Assembly (NCBI RefSeq): GCF_002798405.1
Contig: NZ_PGGV01000038.1
Location: forward strand, 1-64,000
Length of the DNA: 64,000 nt
DNA from: Glycomyces xiaoerkulensis
GTDB taxonomy: Bacteria > Actinomycetota > Actinomycetes > Mycobacteriales > Micromonosporaceae
Reading direction: 5' to 3'
Shown: positions 18,869 through 28,561 of the stretch, piece by piece
Layout: each line of letters starts with the position of its first letter
Position numbering within the stretch: position 1 is the first letter of the stretch
Notes under the pieces: generated by a model
The model's input: only the letters and a program-made list of their open reading frames with translations
Told to the model about the DNA's origin: nothing
Databases searched by the model: none
Made by a program: the position numbers and the translations under genes

Positions 18869-19698
18869 CACCGTTCGAGTTTAGCGGGGGACTCGTACGA
18901 GCGGCCCCGTACGCCGCCGGTGTGATCGCTGCGGCGCGCCTCCGGGCGGTGCGGCGGGTCCTCCGGCTCCTCGTGGAGCGTGCCGTTCTCGAACAGGAAC
19001 GACTCCCGTCGGCCCTCCCCGGGCCGGTCGCAGTCCTCGTCGGCCCCGGGCTGCTCGGGCACGTAGGTCGGCGGCTCCTCCTCGGGGTACTCCGGCTCGG
19101 CGGCGAGCATCGCCCGCGCGGGGTGGGCGGCCTTGCTGCGCAGCAGCCGTTTCGCGCGCGAGCGCAGGTAGTACACGTAGGCGGCGAGGGCGGCGACCGA
19201 GATGCCCGCGCCCAGCCAGAATCCGGGCCCGGCGACGACGACGCCGAGCAGCTCGACCAGGGTCAGGGCGATGAGGACGTAGAGGACTCTGCGGTGGCGT
19301 CGGCGCCACCATTCGGCGCGCATCTTTCGAAGCCTGGCCGTCTCACGCATCTCGGGGTCCTCGCCGGTCAACGACTGGTCGAGTTCCAACCGTACCGAGT
19401 CGCCGCACCGAACGCCGCGCCGCTCCCATCGCCGGGCGTGGGCCGGGACCGCGCTCATCGGCGCGCCCCCGGCCGGACCCGTTGGGGGCGAAGGGTTCTC
19501 GTGGGGACCCCCCAGTTCGGGGGCGGGATGGGCCGCGGGCCGGCCGGGTCGGTGGGCCTCGCGCGCGAGCACGCGGGCGTCGGAGGCGGCGCGGTCGGCG
19601 ATCATCCGCTCGTCGGGGTCGTACCGGCGCACCAGCGCCGGCGTCAGCGCGAGCAGACTGGTGGCCGCGAGCAGCGCCAGCAGCACCGAAGCGGGCAT
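18868..19698 (-). CDS. Membrane protein, possibly SepX/GlpR-like
   Basis: 276 residues. An N-terminal anchor (MPASVLLALLAATSLLALTP) is followed by a Pro-rich stretch, a segment RLRKMRAEWWRRRHRR and two adjoining hydrophobic helices (VLYVLIALTLVELLGVVVAG, GAGISVAALAAYVYYL). The Arg-rich turn and acidic, Pro-rich C-terminus are cytoplasmic. This N-anchor plus central hairpin layout resembles actinobacterial divisome proteins of the SepX/GlpR group, but similarity is by layout only. It is coupled to trmB. Confidence 0.55.
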   Translation of the reverse strand: MPASVLLALLAATSLLALTPALVRRYDPDERMIADRAASDARVLAREAHRPGRPAAHPAPELGGPHENPSPPTGPAGGAPMSAVPAHARRWERRGVRCGDSVRLELDQSLTGEDPEMRETARLRKMRAEWWRRRHRRVLYVLIALTLVELLGVVVAGPGFWLGAGISVAALAAYVYYLRSRAKRLLRSKAAHPARAMLAAEPEYPEEEPPTYVPEQPGADEDCDRPGEGRRESFLFENGTLHEEPEDPPHRPEARRSDHTGGVRGRSYESPAKLER

Positions 19699-20061
19699 CT
19701 CTCACCTCCCGGGCGGTATTCGCGGTCTCGTGCGTTACACCACGGTACGCAAGAGCCTGGCATATTTCCGACAGTTGACCGGAAGCAGCCGTCACCCTAT
19801 CGGGCGACGGGACGGTCACAATCGAGCCACAATCAGTGGGCTTGTTAGATATATGGGCTTAAATGCGTATTTTGCGGCTTCTCATCATGGTCTATTTCGC
19901 CTAATCTCTAGGCACAACCAGAACCGTAGTGGCTCGTTACTCAAGGGAGGCTCCGAAAAATACTCCCTTACGGATGAGGATCGAACGCCTCGCGACGTAC
20001 CCGCCACCGAGCCCCCCGAATCCAACGAGCTCGGCGCCACCAGGAAGGAGCACCGGCGCGC
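19699..20061. other. 363-bp divergent intergenic region with an AT-rich core
   Basis: It separates the membrane-protein gene from the sigma-factor gene. Bases ~19800-19985 are clearly AT-richer than the window average. AGGAAGGAG precedes the sigma factor's ATG at 20062. I could not place an ECF-type promoter with confidence and found no open frame with protein-like content. Confidence 0.5.
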
Positions 20062-22587
20062 ATGCCCGAAACCTTTCCCGCCGGAGATTCCCCCAGCGTC
20101 GATTCACCACACCCCGACGTCCCCGGACAGCTCTCGGACCCCGAACTGATCGCCGCCACCCGGGCCGGCGACACCACCGCCTACGCGGTCCTGTACGAGC
20201 GCCACATCCACGCCGCCCGCCGGCTCGCCCGAGTCCTCGCCCAGGACGTAGCCGCCGCCGACGACCTGGTCTCCGAGACCTTCGCCAAACTGCTCCACAC
20301 CCTCCAAGAGGGCCGAGGCCCCGAGCTGGCCTTCCGGCCCTACATGCTGCGCACCCTCCGCAACACCTTCTACGACCGGGTCAGGCGCGACAAGCGCATC
20401 GAGTACACCGACGACCTCAGCCAGCACGACTCCGGCGAGATCCAGCCCGACCCGGCGGTCGAGGGCCAGGAGCGCCGCTACGCGGCCCTCGCCTTCGGCA
20501 AGCTCCCCGAACGCTGGCAGATGGTGCTCTGGCACACCGAAGTCGAGGAGGAACCCCCGGCCAAAGTCGCCGCCATGCTCGGCATGACCGCCAACGGGGT
20601 GTCGGCACTGGCCTACCGCGCCCGCGAGAAGCTCCGCCAGAACTACCTCACCGAGCACGCCGCCGACGCCCCGCCCGACCGGTGCCGCTGGACGGTCGAC
20701 CGGCTCGGGGCGCGGGTGCGCGGCAAGCTCGCCTCCCGCGACGCCGCCCAGGTCGATGAGCACCTCGACGGCTGCGTCTCCTGCAATCTGCTGTTCGCCG
20801 AGCTCAGCGAGCTGAACTCCGGTCTGCGACTCATCCTCGCCCCGATCGTTCTGGGCGCCTCGGCCACGCCGTACCTCGCCGCCGGGGTCGCCTCGGCCGC
20901 CGGCGTCGCCGTCGGCGGCGTCCTCGGCACCCTGGCCGCGCCGTTCGTCGCCGTCGGCAACTGGATCCGGCGGATCTTCCAGCAGTTCGGCACCAAGGGC
21001 AGTACGGCGGTCGGCACCGCCGCGGCCGTGGCCGCCGCGCTCGCGGTCTTCGCGCTCACCTCCGGCGAACCCGAGGAGCAGCCGCAGGCCACCGATGACC
21101 CGCCCGCCGCCACCGAGGACGACCCGGTCGCCGAGCCCGAACCCGAGCCCGAGGACGACCCCGACGACCCGGCGCCGGAGGAGCCCGGCCCGGACGACCC
21201 GCCCGACGAACCGCCGCCCGGCGCCGATCCCGAGGACCCGGAAGACCCGCCCGACGAAACCGAGTCGGACGACCCGCCCGCCGAGGAGCCGGAGACCTAC
21301 ACCATCGCCCACGACCTCGGCAACACCGGTCTGGTCGCCGGCGGCGAGGGAGTCCTTCCGATCGTTCTGGAAGAGATGCGGTCGGGCGGCGGCTACGTGC
21401 CCTCCACCGGTCGGGCGACCGAGTCCGGCGGAACCGGCACCCCCGCCGCCTGGGGCCAGACCGCGACCTCCAATGTCAAGCTGGACGTCACGCTCCCCGA
21501 TGGCATCACGCTCGCCTCGTCCGAAGCGGCACCCGGCTGGAAGTGCGACGCCGCCGGCGCCGACGTCCGCTGCACCATCGGCGAGATGCCCGACCCGGCC
21601 GAAGCCCGGGTCCGCGTCGACATCGCCGACCGCGTCACCGGCTTCCAGACTTTCACCGTCGCCGTCGACGGGCCGGACATCAACGGGACCACCGAGCTGC
21701 GCATCGCGGTAGCGCCCGCCGGCGCCGAGGTGGGCTACGCCGGGCTCGAGGCCACCGGCGTCACCGCCTCCGGCAACACCTGGCTCACCTGCTCGCTCCC
21801 CGGCTGCCGCGAGGGCGCCGAAGGCGGCATCGGCGACCGCTACCCGATGAAGCCCTACAAACCCGGGCGCGGACACCCGCAGCCGCCCGCCGGGCAGGAC
21901 GGCGAGTCCGTGAGCGGCGCCGTCCTCGACGTCCCCGCGGGCTCGGAAGTGCTGTGGGCCGGCCTGTACTGGGCCGGGGTCGACGACGACCTCCCGAGCG
22001 ACGTCTCGCTCGCCGGACCGGACGGCTCGTGGACGGACCTCTCGGCCGGCGAGACCACCGACACCGATCCGGGCCGGCAGGCGTTCGTAGAGGTCACCGA
22101 CCTGGTCGACGGGGGCGGCGAGCACTGGGTCGCCGTCGACAACCACCGGCTCCCCTCCTCCAAGTGCAAGCCCTGGCACCCCAGGGGGCACCCGCACTGC
22201 ACCGATCCGCAATGGGCCGGCTGGTCGATCACCGTGGTCTTCGCCGAGTCCGGCGCCGAGAAGCGGGAGGTGGCCGTCTACGACGGGGCCCCGTCCGACG
22301 ACGCCGAGATCGGGGTGCGGGGGCCGGGCGAGGTCACCGTCGCCCACACGCTGTGGGGCGGATCGGCCTACAACGCAGGCGACTCGCACGGCATCGGCGG
22401 CCACAACCTGGGCCAGCCGGCGCGGTCCCGCGCCAACGGCGCGCTGAACAACCCGCACTGGTACACCTTCGGCGTGGACGTGGCCGTCCACACCGTCGAC
22501 CTGGACGAGGACGGCGTGATCCGGTACTCCCGGGGCGACGACCCGTTCATCGTGGGGGTCGTGGCCGTGGCCGGCCCGATCGATTGA
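20062..22587 (+). CDS. Membrane-anchored ECF sigma factor fused to zinc-finger anti-sigma and extracellular domains
   Basis: 841 residues in one chain. Region 2 (~25-110) has YAVLYERHIHAARRLARVLA, AADDLVSETFAKLL and FRPYMLRTLRNTFYDRVR. Region 4 (~145-200) has LAFGKLPERWQMVLWHTEVE and AAMLGMTANGVSALAYRARE. A zinc-finger anti-sigma motif follows (His234, Cys238, Cys241; HLDGCVSCN), then hydrophobic stretches at ~257-300 and ~318-336. An acidic Pro-rich linker (~338-415) leads to a ~425-residue outer part with Ig-like/DUF11-like segments and a Trp/Gly-rich region (WAGLYWAGVDDD). Sigma factors of this composite kind are known in actinobacteria (ECF52-like groups with fused anti-sigma). The stimulus and targets are unknown. 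It would work as a sensor, inhibitor and sigma factor combined; release by proteolysis is inference. Confidence 0.85.
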   Translation: MPETFPAGDSPSVDSPHPDVPGQLSDPELIAATRAGDTTAYAVLYERHIHAARRLARVLAQDVAAADDLVSETFAKLLHTLQEGRGPELAFRPYMLRTLRNTFYDRVRRDKRIEYTDDLSQHDSGEIQPDPAVEGQERRYAALAFGKLPERWQMVLWHTEVEEEPPAKVAAMLGMTANGVSALAYRAREKLRQNYLTEHAADAPPDRCRWTVDRLGARVRGKLASRDAAQVDEHLDGCVSCNLLFAELSELNSGLRLILAPIVLGASATPYLAAGVASAAGVAVGGVLGTLAAPFVAVGNWIRRIFQQFGTKGSTAVGTAAAVAAALAVFALTSGEPEEQPQATDDPPAATEDDPVAEPEPEPEDDPDDPAPEEPGPDDPPDEPPPGADPEDPEDPPDETESDDPPAEEPETYTIAHDLGNTGLVAGGEGVLPIVLEEMRSGGGYVPSTGRATESGGTGTPAAWGQTATSNVKLDVTLPDGITLASSEAAPGWKCDAAGADVRCTIGEMPDPAEARVRVDIADRVTGFQTFTVAVDGPDINGTTELRIAVAPAGAEVGYAGLEATGVTASGNTWLTCSLPGCREGAEGGIGDRYPMKPYKPGRGHPQPPAGQDGESVSGAVLDVPAGSEVLWAGLYWAGVDDDLPSDVSLAGPDGSWTDLSAGETTDTDPGRQAFVEVTDLVDGGGEHWVAVDNHRLPSSKCKPWHPRGHPHCTDPQWAGWSITVVFAESGAEKREVAVYDGAPSDDAEIGVRGPGEVTVAHTLWGGSAYNAGDSHGIGGHNLGQPARSRANGALNNPHWYTFGVDVAVHTVDLDEDGVIRYSRGDDPFIVGVVAVAGPID

Positions 22588-22646
22588 CAGCCGGAACCGC
22601 CACGGTCCCGGATCGAACCGAGGCGGAGCGGGTTAGGCTGTGAGCG

Positions 22647-23147
22647 ATGCCGACCTCACCGCAGACCCCGCCGCGCATCCGCCCCGGCACACCGATCGCG
22701 CGCGCCTGGGACCTGTTCCGGCGGCACAGCGGCGAGCTCTTCCGCTTCGTCGGCGTCGGCGGCACCGCCTACCTGATCGATATCGGGCTGTTCAACCTCT
22801 GCCTGCTGGTGCTCGGATGGCCCGACTGGATCTCCAAGACCCTCGCGACCGCCATCGCCACCACCTGCGCCTTCCTGGGCAACCGGCACTGGACCTGGCG
22901 GGACCGGATCGGCAGCGCCGCAGCCCACCGCCAATACCTCCTGTACTTCTTCTTCAACGGCATCGGCCTGCTCATCGCCCTGGGGTGCCTGTGGGCCAAC
23001 AACGGCCTGGCGCAGGTCTGGCCGGAGCACTTCGACAATCCGCTGGCCAAGAACATCGCCGCCAACGTCGTCGGGGTCGGCATCGCCTCGGCGTTCCGCT
23101 TCTACGCCTACCGCACCTGGGTGTTCCGCCGCCGCCAGGAGGCTTAG
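22647..23147 (+). CDS. GtrA family membrane protein
   Basis: 166 residues with four membrane segments (LFRFVGVGGTAYLIDIGLFN, LATAIATTCAFLGNRHWTW, YLLYFFFNGIGLLIALGCLW and one near NIAANVVGVGIASAFRF) and the family ending FYAYRTWVFR. GtrA proteins help flip or supply lipid-linked sugars for cell-surface polysaccharide. It follows the sigma factor by 59 bp and could be co-transcribed. A hairpin terminator lies 39 bp downstream. Confidence 0.87.
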   Translation: MPTSPQTPPRIRPGTPIARAWDLFRRHSGELFRFVGVGGTAYLIDIGLFNLCLLVLGWPDWISKTLATAIATTCAFLGNRHWTWRDRIGSAAAHRQYLLYFFFNGIGLLIALGCLWANNGLAQVWPEHFDNPLAKNIAANVVGVGIASAFRFYAYRTWVFRRRQEA

Positions 23148-23186
23148 TCCCGACCCACCGGATCCTTCCGGTCTCGGACGGAAGAA

Positions 23187-23211
23187 AGGCCCGGCAGCGG
23201 CTGCCGGGCCT
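23187..23211. terminator. Bidirectional terminator between convergent genes
   Basis: AGGCCCGGCAG and CTGCCGGGCCT form a perfect 11-bp stem with a three-base loop, between the GtrA gene (+) and the PH-domain gene (-). On the minus strand TTTCTTCC follows. Confidence 0.75.
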
Positions 23212-23225
23212 CGCAATCGTTCCGA

Positions 23226-23750
23226 TCAGGCGCCGTCGCCGGAGGCGGCGCGGCGGCTGCGGTCGTCCTCGGCGAGCTGGTAGATGGTCGCCTTCACCGT
23301 GTCGACCTTGGGGACGTCGATGAGCTCGATCTCGCCGTCGTCGGAGGCGGAGTCGATCTTCAGGTCCCCGTATCCCAGGATCCGCTCGACGATCGACTGA
23401 GTGTAGGAGACGGTGTTGACCCGCCCGAGCGGGATGTGCCGACTCTCCCGGGTGATCATCCCGACCCGCCACATGACGCGCTGGTCGGTGATGACGTAGT
23501 GGGTCGTCTGCCAGGCGATCCACGGGATGACCGAGAGCCACACGATCAGGCCGAGGAAGACGACGACCTCGCCGAGAATGACCCAGGTCTTGATCGACCA
23601 GTCGGTGCCGGTCGTGTAATAGACGGCGATGGCCGCGAGGAGCAGGAAGACGACGAACCAGAGGACGGGCCCGACGGCCTCCTTCCAGTGCGGGCGAGTG
23701 TGGAGCTTGACCTCTTCGCCGCGGGCAAGCTGATCGTCGGGATACCCCAC
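23226..23750 (-). CDS. Membrane protein with a bacterial PH (YdbS-like) domain
   Basis: 174 residues: a short soluble start, two membrane helices (VGPVLWFVVFLLLAAIAVYY, WVILGEVVVFLGLIVWLSVI), then a PH-type domain WQTTHYVITDQRVMWRVGMI, ESRHIPLGRVNTVSYTQSIV and ILGYGDLKIDSASDDGEIEL. This layout is common in actinobacteria; the function is unknown. The GTG at 23750 is chosen because CTGGAGG lies 7 bp before it. The charged tail (EDDRSRRAASGDGA) is cytoplasmic. Confidence 0.82.
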   Translation of the reverse strand: MGYPDDQLARGEEVKLHTRPHWKEAVGPVLWFVVFLLLAAIAVYYTTGTDWSIKTWVILGEVVVFLGLIVWLSVIPWIAWQTTHYVITDQRVMWRVGMITRESRHIPLGRVNTVSYTQSIVERILGYGDLKIDSASDDGEIELIDVPKVDTVKATIYQLAEDDRSRRAASGDGA

Positions 23751-23980
23751 TGCGTGACCTCCAGGAGTGAAAAAACGGGCTGTGCGAATTGACGGCTCGC
23801 GAGCCTCTCGCCGAAGCGGGCGAGTCGTGAATTGGCCCGGCCGTGGGTGGGCGGTTGTCGATACTTCTGCACAGTACAACACCGCGTCAGCCCGCGGGGA
23901 CACCAGTTTCGAGTCCCGGCCGCGCGCAGGTCCGTCCCGAACGGCCGCCGCTCCGGATACGACCGTCCAGATGCGGCACC

Positions 23981-24964
23981 CTAGGCGACCCACCCGTGCT
24001 TCGCCGCGTGCCAGCCCAACTGGATGCGGGTGTCGACGTCGGCCTGGTCCATCAGGTCCCGCACCCGGCGCTGCACGGTGCGCAGGCCGATGCCCAGTTT
24101 GGAGGCGATGGACTGGTCGGTCAGACCGGCGATGAGCAGACTCAGCAGCAGCGCATCGTCTTCGTCGATGTCCGGCTCCTCGTCCCGGTCCGCCGACGGG
24201 GCCGGGATCGACGTCTCCCACAACTGCTCGAACAGGGTGGTCGCGAGCTGCACGATCGACTTGTTGGAGGTGATGATGGCCCGCGCCCGGCCGGCGCCGG
24301 GGTCCTCGATCATCGTGGTGCGGTCGTCGACGATCAGCAACTTGAGCGGCAGCCGCCCCGCGAAGCGGACCTCGTCGCCCCAGTCGATCGACTGCCGCAG
24401 ATGCGCAGCCTCGGGGGAGGATTCGAGGACCTCGCGGTCGAACAGCAGCCGGCAGCGCACGCCGCGCTCGAGCATCTCGCGGTGCCGCTCGCCGTCCGGG
24501 ACCGCCGCGATGATCGGCGGCTTGACGAAGGTCCGCACGCTCTCCTCGGCGGTGGCGCGGAGTTGGTCGAGCCGCGACCTGATCGCCACGGCCCCGGTGA
24601 CCTGCTCCCAGCGGCCGCGGTCGTCGCGTCCGCCCTGTCCGGGGCCGGTGCGGTGGATCTCCAGCAGCTCCCGCAGCGATTCGTATCCGGCGCGGACCGT
24701 GCTCAACTGCTCGGCCAGGCGCCCGCCCAGCACGACGTCGGGCGCGACGGCGCGGTGGCGGGAGTCGGCGATCATGGTGGCGAAGCCGCCGTCGACGAGC
24801 TCGCCGAGGGCGGCGCGGACCTGCGCCAGGCCCATCCCCGCCTCGGAGGCCAGTTGGGAGACCGAGGCGTCGGCCTTGGACAGCAGCAGCCGGTAGAGGC
24901 GCTCGGCGTCCGCGCCGAGTCCGGTGGGCGCCGGGTCGGGTTCGACTGGTGCGTCCTCGGTCAA
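23981..24964 (-). CDS. Transcriptional regulator with TrmB-like and LuxR-type helix-turn-helix domains
   Basis: 327 residues. The N-terminus (~20-75: LYRLLLSKADASVSQLASEA, VRAALGELVDGGFA) is a TrmB/MarR-like winged helix. The middle (~110-240) resembles the effector region of actinobacterial TrmB-LuxR hybrids (KPPIIAAVPDG, CRLLFDREVLE, KLLIVDDRTTMIE, IITSNKSIVQLATTLFEQLW). The C-terminus is a LuxR-type helix-turn-helix (LLIAGLTDQSIASKLGIGLR, TVQRRVRDLM). No phosphoacceptor domain is present. The ligand and targets are unknown; it is 12 bp upstream of the biotin-ligase stop but reads in the same direction, after birA. Confidence 0.8.
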   Translation of the reverse strand: MTEDAPVEPDPAPTGLGADAERLYRLLLSKADASVSQLASEAGMGLAQVRAALGELVDGGFATMIADSRHRAVAPDVVLGGRLAEQLSTVRAGYESLRELLEIHRTGPGQGGRDDRGRWEQVTGAVAIRSRLDQLRATAEESVRTFVKPPIIAAVPDGERHREMLERGVRCRLLFDREVLESSPEAAHLRQSIDWGDEVRFAGRLPLKLLIVDDRTTMIEDPGAGRARAIITSNKSIVQLATTLFEQLWETSIPAPSADRDEEPDIDEDDALLLSLLIAGLTDQSIASKLGIGLRTVQRRVRDLMDQADVDTRIQLGWHAAKHGWVA

Positions 24965-24976
24965 ATCCGCTGCTCC

Positions 24977-25786
24977 TCAATCGCGTCGGCGGAGGTGGAC
25001 CACGTCGCCCGCGGCGACCGTCAGCACCTCCTCGCCGCCCTCGCCTTCGCCTCGCCGGACGACCAGGCGGCCGTCTTCGGCTATGTCGACCGCGGTGCCT
25101 GCCACCTTGCGGCCGTTGGGGAAAGATACCTCAATGAATCTTCCTAGCGTCGCCGAATACTCGCGCCAGCGGGCCACCACGTGCGATGGTCCCTCCTCGT
25201 TCCAGGTGCGGTAGACGGCCGCGAAGTGGGCCAGGAATGCCGCGGCGATCTTCTCGCGGTCGAGGGTGGCGGCCCCGCCGAGCAGCAGCGAGGTCGCGTC
25301 GGGAGCCGGAAGTTCGGCCTCGGTCAGCGACACGTTCAGGCCGATCCCGATCACGACCGCTCCGTCCTCGACCGAGGCGAGGATCCCGCACACCTTCCGG
25401 CCTTCGAGCAGGACGTCGTTGGGCCATTTGAGCCTCACCGACACCCCGGCGACGGCGCGGAGCGACTCCTCCAGCGCGACCGCCGCGGCCAGGCTCAGGG
25501 TTCCCCATTGCTCCGGCGGCGCGGCCGGACGCAGCAGCATCGACATCGTCAGGCCCGCGTGGATCGGGGATTCCCAGGACCGGTCGAGCCGACCGCGGCC
25601 GCGCGTCTGCCGCTCGGCGATGAGGATCCGGCCCTCCTCGGCGCCGTGCCGCGCCGCTTCGGCCAGGTCGGCGTTCGTGGATCCAGTGATATCCACCACA
25701 TCAAGCTCGGTCCAGAAATCGGACTTCTCCCGCAACCGGGACCGGAGTCCCCGCCGGTCCAGTGGAGTTCGCGCTGGTGTGCTCAC
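24977..25786 (-). CDS. birA: Biotin--[acetyl-CoA-carboxylase] ligase
   Basis: A 269-residue monofunctional (class I) ligase that attaches biotin to carboxyl-carrier proteins. It has [20 protein letters not shown], the biotinyl-AMP loop [15 protein letters not shown], and [18 protein letters not shown] with [16 protein letters not shown]. There is no N-terminal DNA-binding domain, so it is not expected to be a repressor. The GTG at 25786 starts [14 protein letters not shown]. It is divergent from the acyl-CoA carboxylase gene 42 bp away, a common actinobacterial pairing that links the ligase to its target enzyme. Confidence 0.93.
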   Translation of the reverse strand: MSTPARTPLDRRGLRSRLREKSDFWTELDVVDITGSTNADLAEAARHGAEEGRILIAERQTRGRGRLDRSWESPIHAGLTMSMLLRPAAPPEQWGTLSLAAAVALEESLRAVAGVSVRLKWPNDVLLEGRKVCGILASVEDGAVVIGIGLNVSLTEAELPAPDATSLLLGGAATLDREKIAAAFLAHFAAVYRTWNEEGPSHVVARWREYSATLGRFIEVSFPNGRKVAGTAVDIAEDGRLVVRRGEGEGGEEVLTVAAGDVVHLRRRD

Positions 25787-25828
25787 GCACCTAGAGTAGT
25801 GGCCGCCCCAGCGGTTACGATCCGAGTC

Positions 25829-27403
25829 GTGACCGACATCGACATCCACACGACCGCCGGGAAGATCGCCGACCTCTCCGCGCGCCGCGACGAGGCCGCC
25901 ACCGGCAACCCCCGGGCGATCGAGAAGCAGCATGAGAAGGGCAAACGCACCGCCCGCGAGCGCCTGGAGGCGCTGCTCGACGAGCGGTCGTTCGTCGAAC
26001 TCGACGCGCTCGCCAGGCACCGCTCGACCAACTTCGGGATGGAGGCCAACCGCCCCTACGGCGACGGCGTCGTCACCGGCTACGGGACGATCGACGGCCG
26101 CGAGGTGTGCGTGTTCGCCCAGGACTTCACCGTCCTCGGCGGCTCGCTCGGGCAGGTCTCGGGCGAGAAGATCACCAAGGTCCAGGATCTGGCGCTGCGC
26201 ACCGGCCGGCCGCTGATCGGCATCTCCGACTCCGGCGGCGCCCGGATCCAGGAGGGCGTGGCCTCGCTGGGCGGCTACGGCGACATCTTCTTCCGCAACG
26301 TTCGCGCCTCGGGCGTGATCCCGCAGATCTCGCTGATCATGGGCCCGTGCGCGGGCGGCGCGGTCTACTCGCCGGCGATCACCGACTTCACCGTCATGGT
26401 CGACCAGACCAGCTACATGTTCATCACCGGTCCCGACGTGGTCCGCGCCGTCACCGGCGAGGACGTCGGCATGGAGGAGCTGGGCGGCGGCCGCACCCAC
26501 AACGCGGTGGCCGGCAACGCCCACTACCTCGCCGGCGACGAGGGCGACGCGCTCGAGTACGTCCAGCACCTGCTGAGCTACCTGCCGTCGAACAACCTCG
26601 ACGAGCCGCCGCTCTACGAGTCCAAGGACGTCGAGCTGGACCTGACCGGCACCGACCATGAGCTCGACACCCTGGTCCCGGACTCGGCCAACCAGCCCTA
26701 CGACATGCACAAGGTGCTGCACGCCGTGCTCGACGACGGCGAGTTCCTGGAGACCCAGGAGTTGTTCGCCAAGAACATCGTCACCGGATTCGGCCGCCTC
26801 GACGGCCGCCCGGTCGGCATCGTGGCCAACCAGCCGATGCACTTCGCCGGGACGCTCGACATCGATGCCTCGGAGAAGGGCGCGCGGTTCATCCGCTTCT
26901 GCGACGCGTTCAACATCCCGGTGATCACCTTCGTCGACGTGCCGGGATTCCTGCCGGGCACCTCGCAGGAGCACGACGGGATCATCCGGCGCGGCGCCAA
27001 GCTCATCTACGCCTACGCCGAGGCCACCGTCCCCAAGCTGACCGTGGTCGTCCGCAAGAACTACGGCGGCGCCTACTGCGTCATGGGCTCCAAGCACGTC
27101 GGCGCCGACGTCAACCTGGCCTGGCCGACCGCCGAGATCGCGGTCATGGGCAGCCAGGGCGCGGTGAACATCCTCTACCGGCGCGATCTGGCCAAGGCCG
27201 ACGACGAGCAGGCCAAGCGCGCCGAGCTCATGGCCGAGTACGAGGAGAAGCTGAACAACCCGTACGTCGCCGCCGAGCTGGGCTACATCGACGCGGTCAT
27301 CCAGCCGCACGAGACCCGCGCGCAGCTCGCGCGGGCGCTGCGCATGACCGGTTCCAAGCGCGACGAGCTGCCGGCGAAGAAGCACGGGAACATCCCGCTC
27401 TAG
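25829..27403 (+). CDS. accD: Acyl-CoA carboxylase carboxyltransferase (beta) subunit
   Basis: 524 residues. It transfers carboxyl groups from carboxybiotin to acetyl- or propionyl-CoA for fatty acid and methylmalonyl-CoA supply. It has the two crotonase-like halves of PccB/AccD5-type subunits: [40 protein letters not shown] and [17 protein letters not shown], then [20 protein letters not shown] and [18 protein letters not shown]. The GTG at 25829 begins [20 protein letters not shown]. The epsilon subunit lies downstream after one intervening gene; the biotinylated alpha subunit is not in the window. Confidence 0.94.
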   Translation: MTDIDIHTTAGKIADLSARRDEAATGNPRAIEKQHEKGKRTARERLEALLDERSFVELDALARHRSTNFGMEANRPYGDGVVTGYGTIDGREVCVFAQDFTVLGGSLGQVSGEKITKVQDLALRTGRPLIGISDSGGARIQEGVASLGGYGDIFFRNVRASGVIPQISLIMGPCAGGAVYSPAITDFTVMVDQTSYMFITGPDVVRAVTGEDVGMEELGGGRTHNAVAGNAHYLAGDEGDALEYVQHLLSYLPSNNLDEPPLYESKDVELDLTGTDHELDTLVPDSANQPYDMHKVLHAVLDDGEFLETQELFAKNIVTGFGRLDGRPVGIVANQPMHFAGTLDIDASEKGARFIRFCDAFNIPVITFVDVPGFLPGTSQEHDGIIRRGAKLIYAYAEATVPKLTVVVRKNYGGAYCVMGSKHVGADVNLAWPTAEIAVMGSQGAVNILYRRDLAKADDEQAKRAELMAEYEEKLNNPYVAAELGYIDAVIQPHETRAQLARALRMTGSKRDELPAKKHGNIPL

Positions 27404-27542
27404 CGGCGGCCGGGTCCCGCGCGTCCGCGGCGGCACGCGGGGCCGAGCGCACCACTCCCACCTCACAAGCCGTATCCGGGTACCGTCTTAGGGAGCCGGG
27501 GGAAGCGGGACATTTCGTCCCGCCCGAGATTGGGAGTGGGCC

Positions 27543-28553
27543 ATGACACAGACCGTAGGGATGCTTCCTGGGCATTGGACCAGGCGGTACGCCATGTTGA
27601 TCGACGTGGGCTACCTCTATGCGGCCGCGGGAGAGCTGCTGCTCGACGCGAGCTCGCGCAAGGACTACCGCGTCGACGCCGAGAAGGTCATCGGATCGCT
27701 CATGGAGCGGGCGGCGCGGCACATCCCCGACGGCGAGGTGCTGCGTCTGTACTGGTTCGATGCCGCGCGCGACCGGGTGCCGACGGTCGACCAGCGCGTC
27801 ATCGCCAACATGGAGTACGTGAAGGTCCGGCTGGGCAACCTCAATTCGCGCGGCCAGCAGAAGGGCGTCGACGCCCAGATCCGCTCGGATCTGGAGCTGC
27901 TGGCCCGCCACCGCGCGATCCACGAGGCGATCCTGTTGGCCGGAGACGAGGACATGGTGCCGGCCGTGGAGGTCGCCCAGGCCTACGGCGTGCGGATCCA
28001 CCTGTGGGGCGTGGAGCCGCCTTACGGGACCAATCAGGCCGAGCGCCTGGTGTGGGAGTCGGACACCGTGGAGACCATCGACGCCGAGGAACTGAAGCCC
28101 TATTTCGTCAAGAGCGGCACCGCCGCGCAGGCGACCCGGGGCATGGTCGGGGCGCCGGTCGCCGAGCCGGAGCCGAGCGTTCCCAGCCCCGCGGCGGTGT
28201 TCGGCCACCGCGAATCGGTCGCGGTGACCATGAACGCCGCCGACGCCCTGGCCGAGGCCGAGTCCGCCCGTCCCAAGTTCGTACGCACCCAGCAGACCGG
28301 TGAGAAGCTCGATCCGGAGACGGTCAGGTCGGTGGGGGAGTACGTGGGCCACAAGTGGCTGCTGACCCGCGGCGCCGACAACGTCGCCGACCTCCTGCCC
28401 GGTCCGCAGCTTCCGACGGTCATCGACAAGGAGCTCCTTGTGGAGGCCGAGAAGGAGCTCGGTTACTCTCTACGCGACCACCCCGAAGCCCGGATCTGGG
28501 TCCGCGACGGCTTCTGGGAGAGGGTCCACCGCGAATTCGACATCGAGGAGTGA
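27543..28553 (+). CDS. NYN-domain (PIN-like) probable ribonuclease
   Basis: 336 residues. The first ~190 form a NYN domain. AMLIDVGYLY carries the first Asp, KGVDAQIRSDLELLA the second, and LLAGDEDMVPAVEVAQAYGV the third and fourth, the acidic metal-binding set of LabA/DUF88-type nucleases. A linker of about 60 residues leads to a C-terminal helical region (VGEYVGHKWLLTRGADNVAD) as in OST-HTH/LOTUS-like tails, not proven here. It is inserted between the carboxylase beta and epsilon genes and is likely co-transcribed with accE and maf (8-bp gap). Confidence 0.8.
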   Translation: MTQTVGMLPGHWTRRYAMLIDVGYLYAAAGELLLDASSRKDYRVDAEKVIGSLMERAARHIPDGEVLRLYWFDAARDRVPTVDQRVIANMEYVKVRLGNLNSRGQQKGVDAQIRSDLELLARHRAIHEAILLAGDEDMVPAVEVAQAYGVRIHLWGVEPPYGTNQAERLVWESDTVETIDAEELKPYFVKSGTAAQATRGMVGAPVAEPEPSVPSPAAVFGHRESVAVTMNAADALAEAESARPKFVRTQQTGEKLDPETVRSVGEYVGHKWLLTRGADNVADLLPGPQLPTVIDKELLVEAEKELGYSLRDHPEARIWVRDGFWERVHREFDIEE

Positions 28554-28561
28554 GCGAGCCG

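Noticed and set aside
20104-22491. A 795-codon minus-strand frame opposite the sigma-factor fusion
   Set aside because: No domain content; the plus strand has complete sigma motifs and a ribosome site.
23880-23930. A TTCGAGTCCC stretch resembling a tRNA T-arm
   Set aside because: No matching acceptor stem, D-arm or anticodon arm around it.
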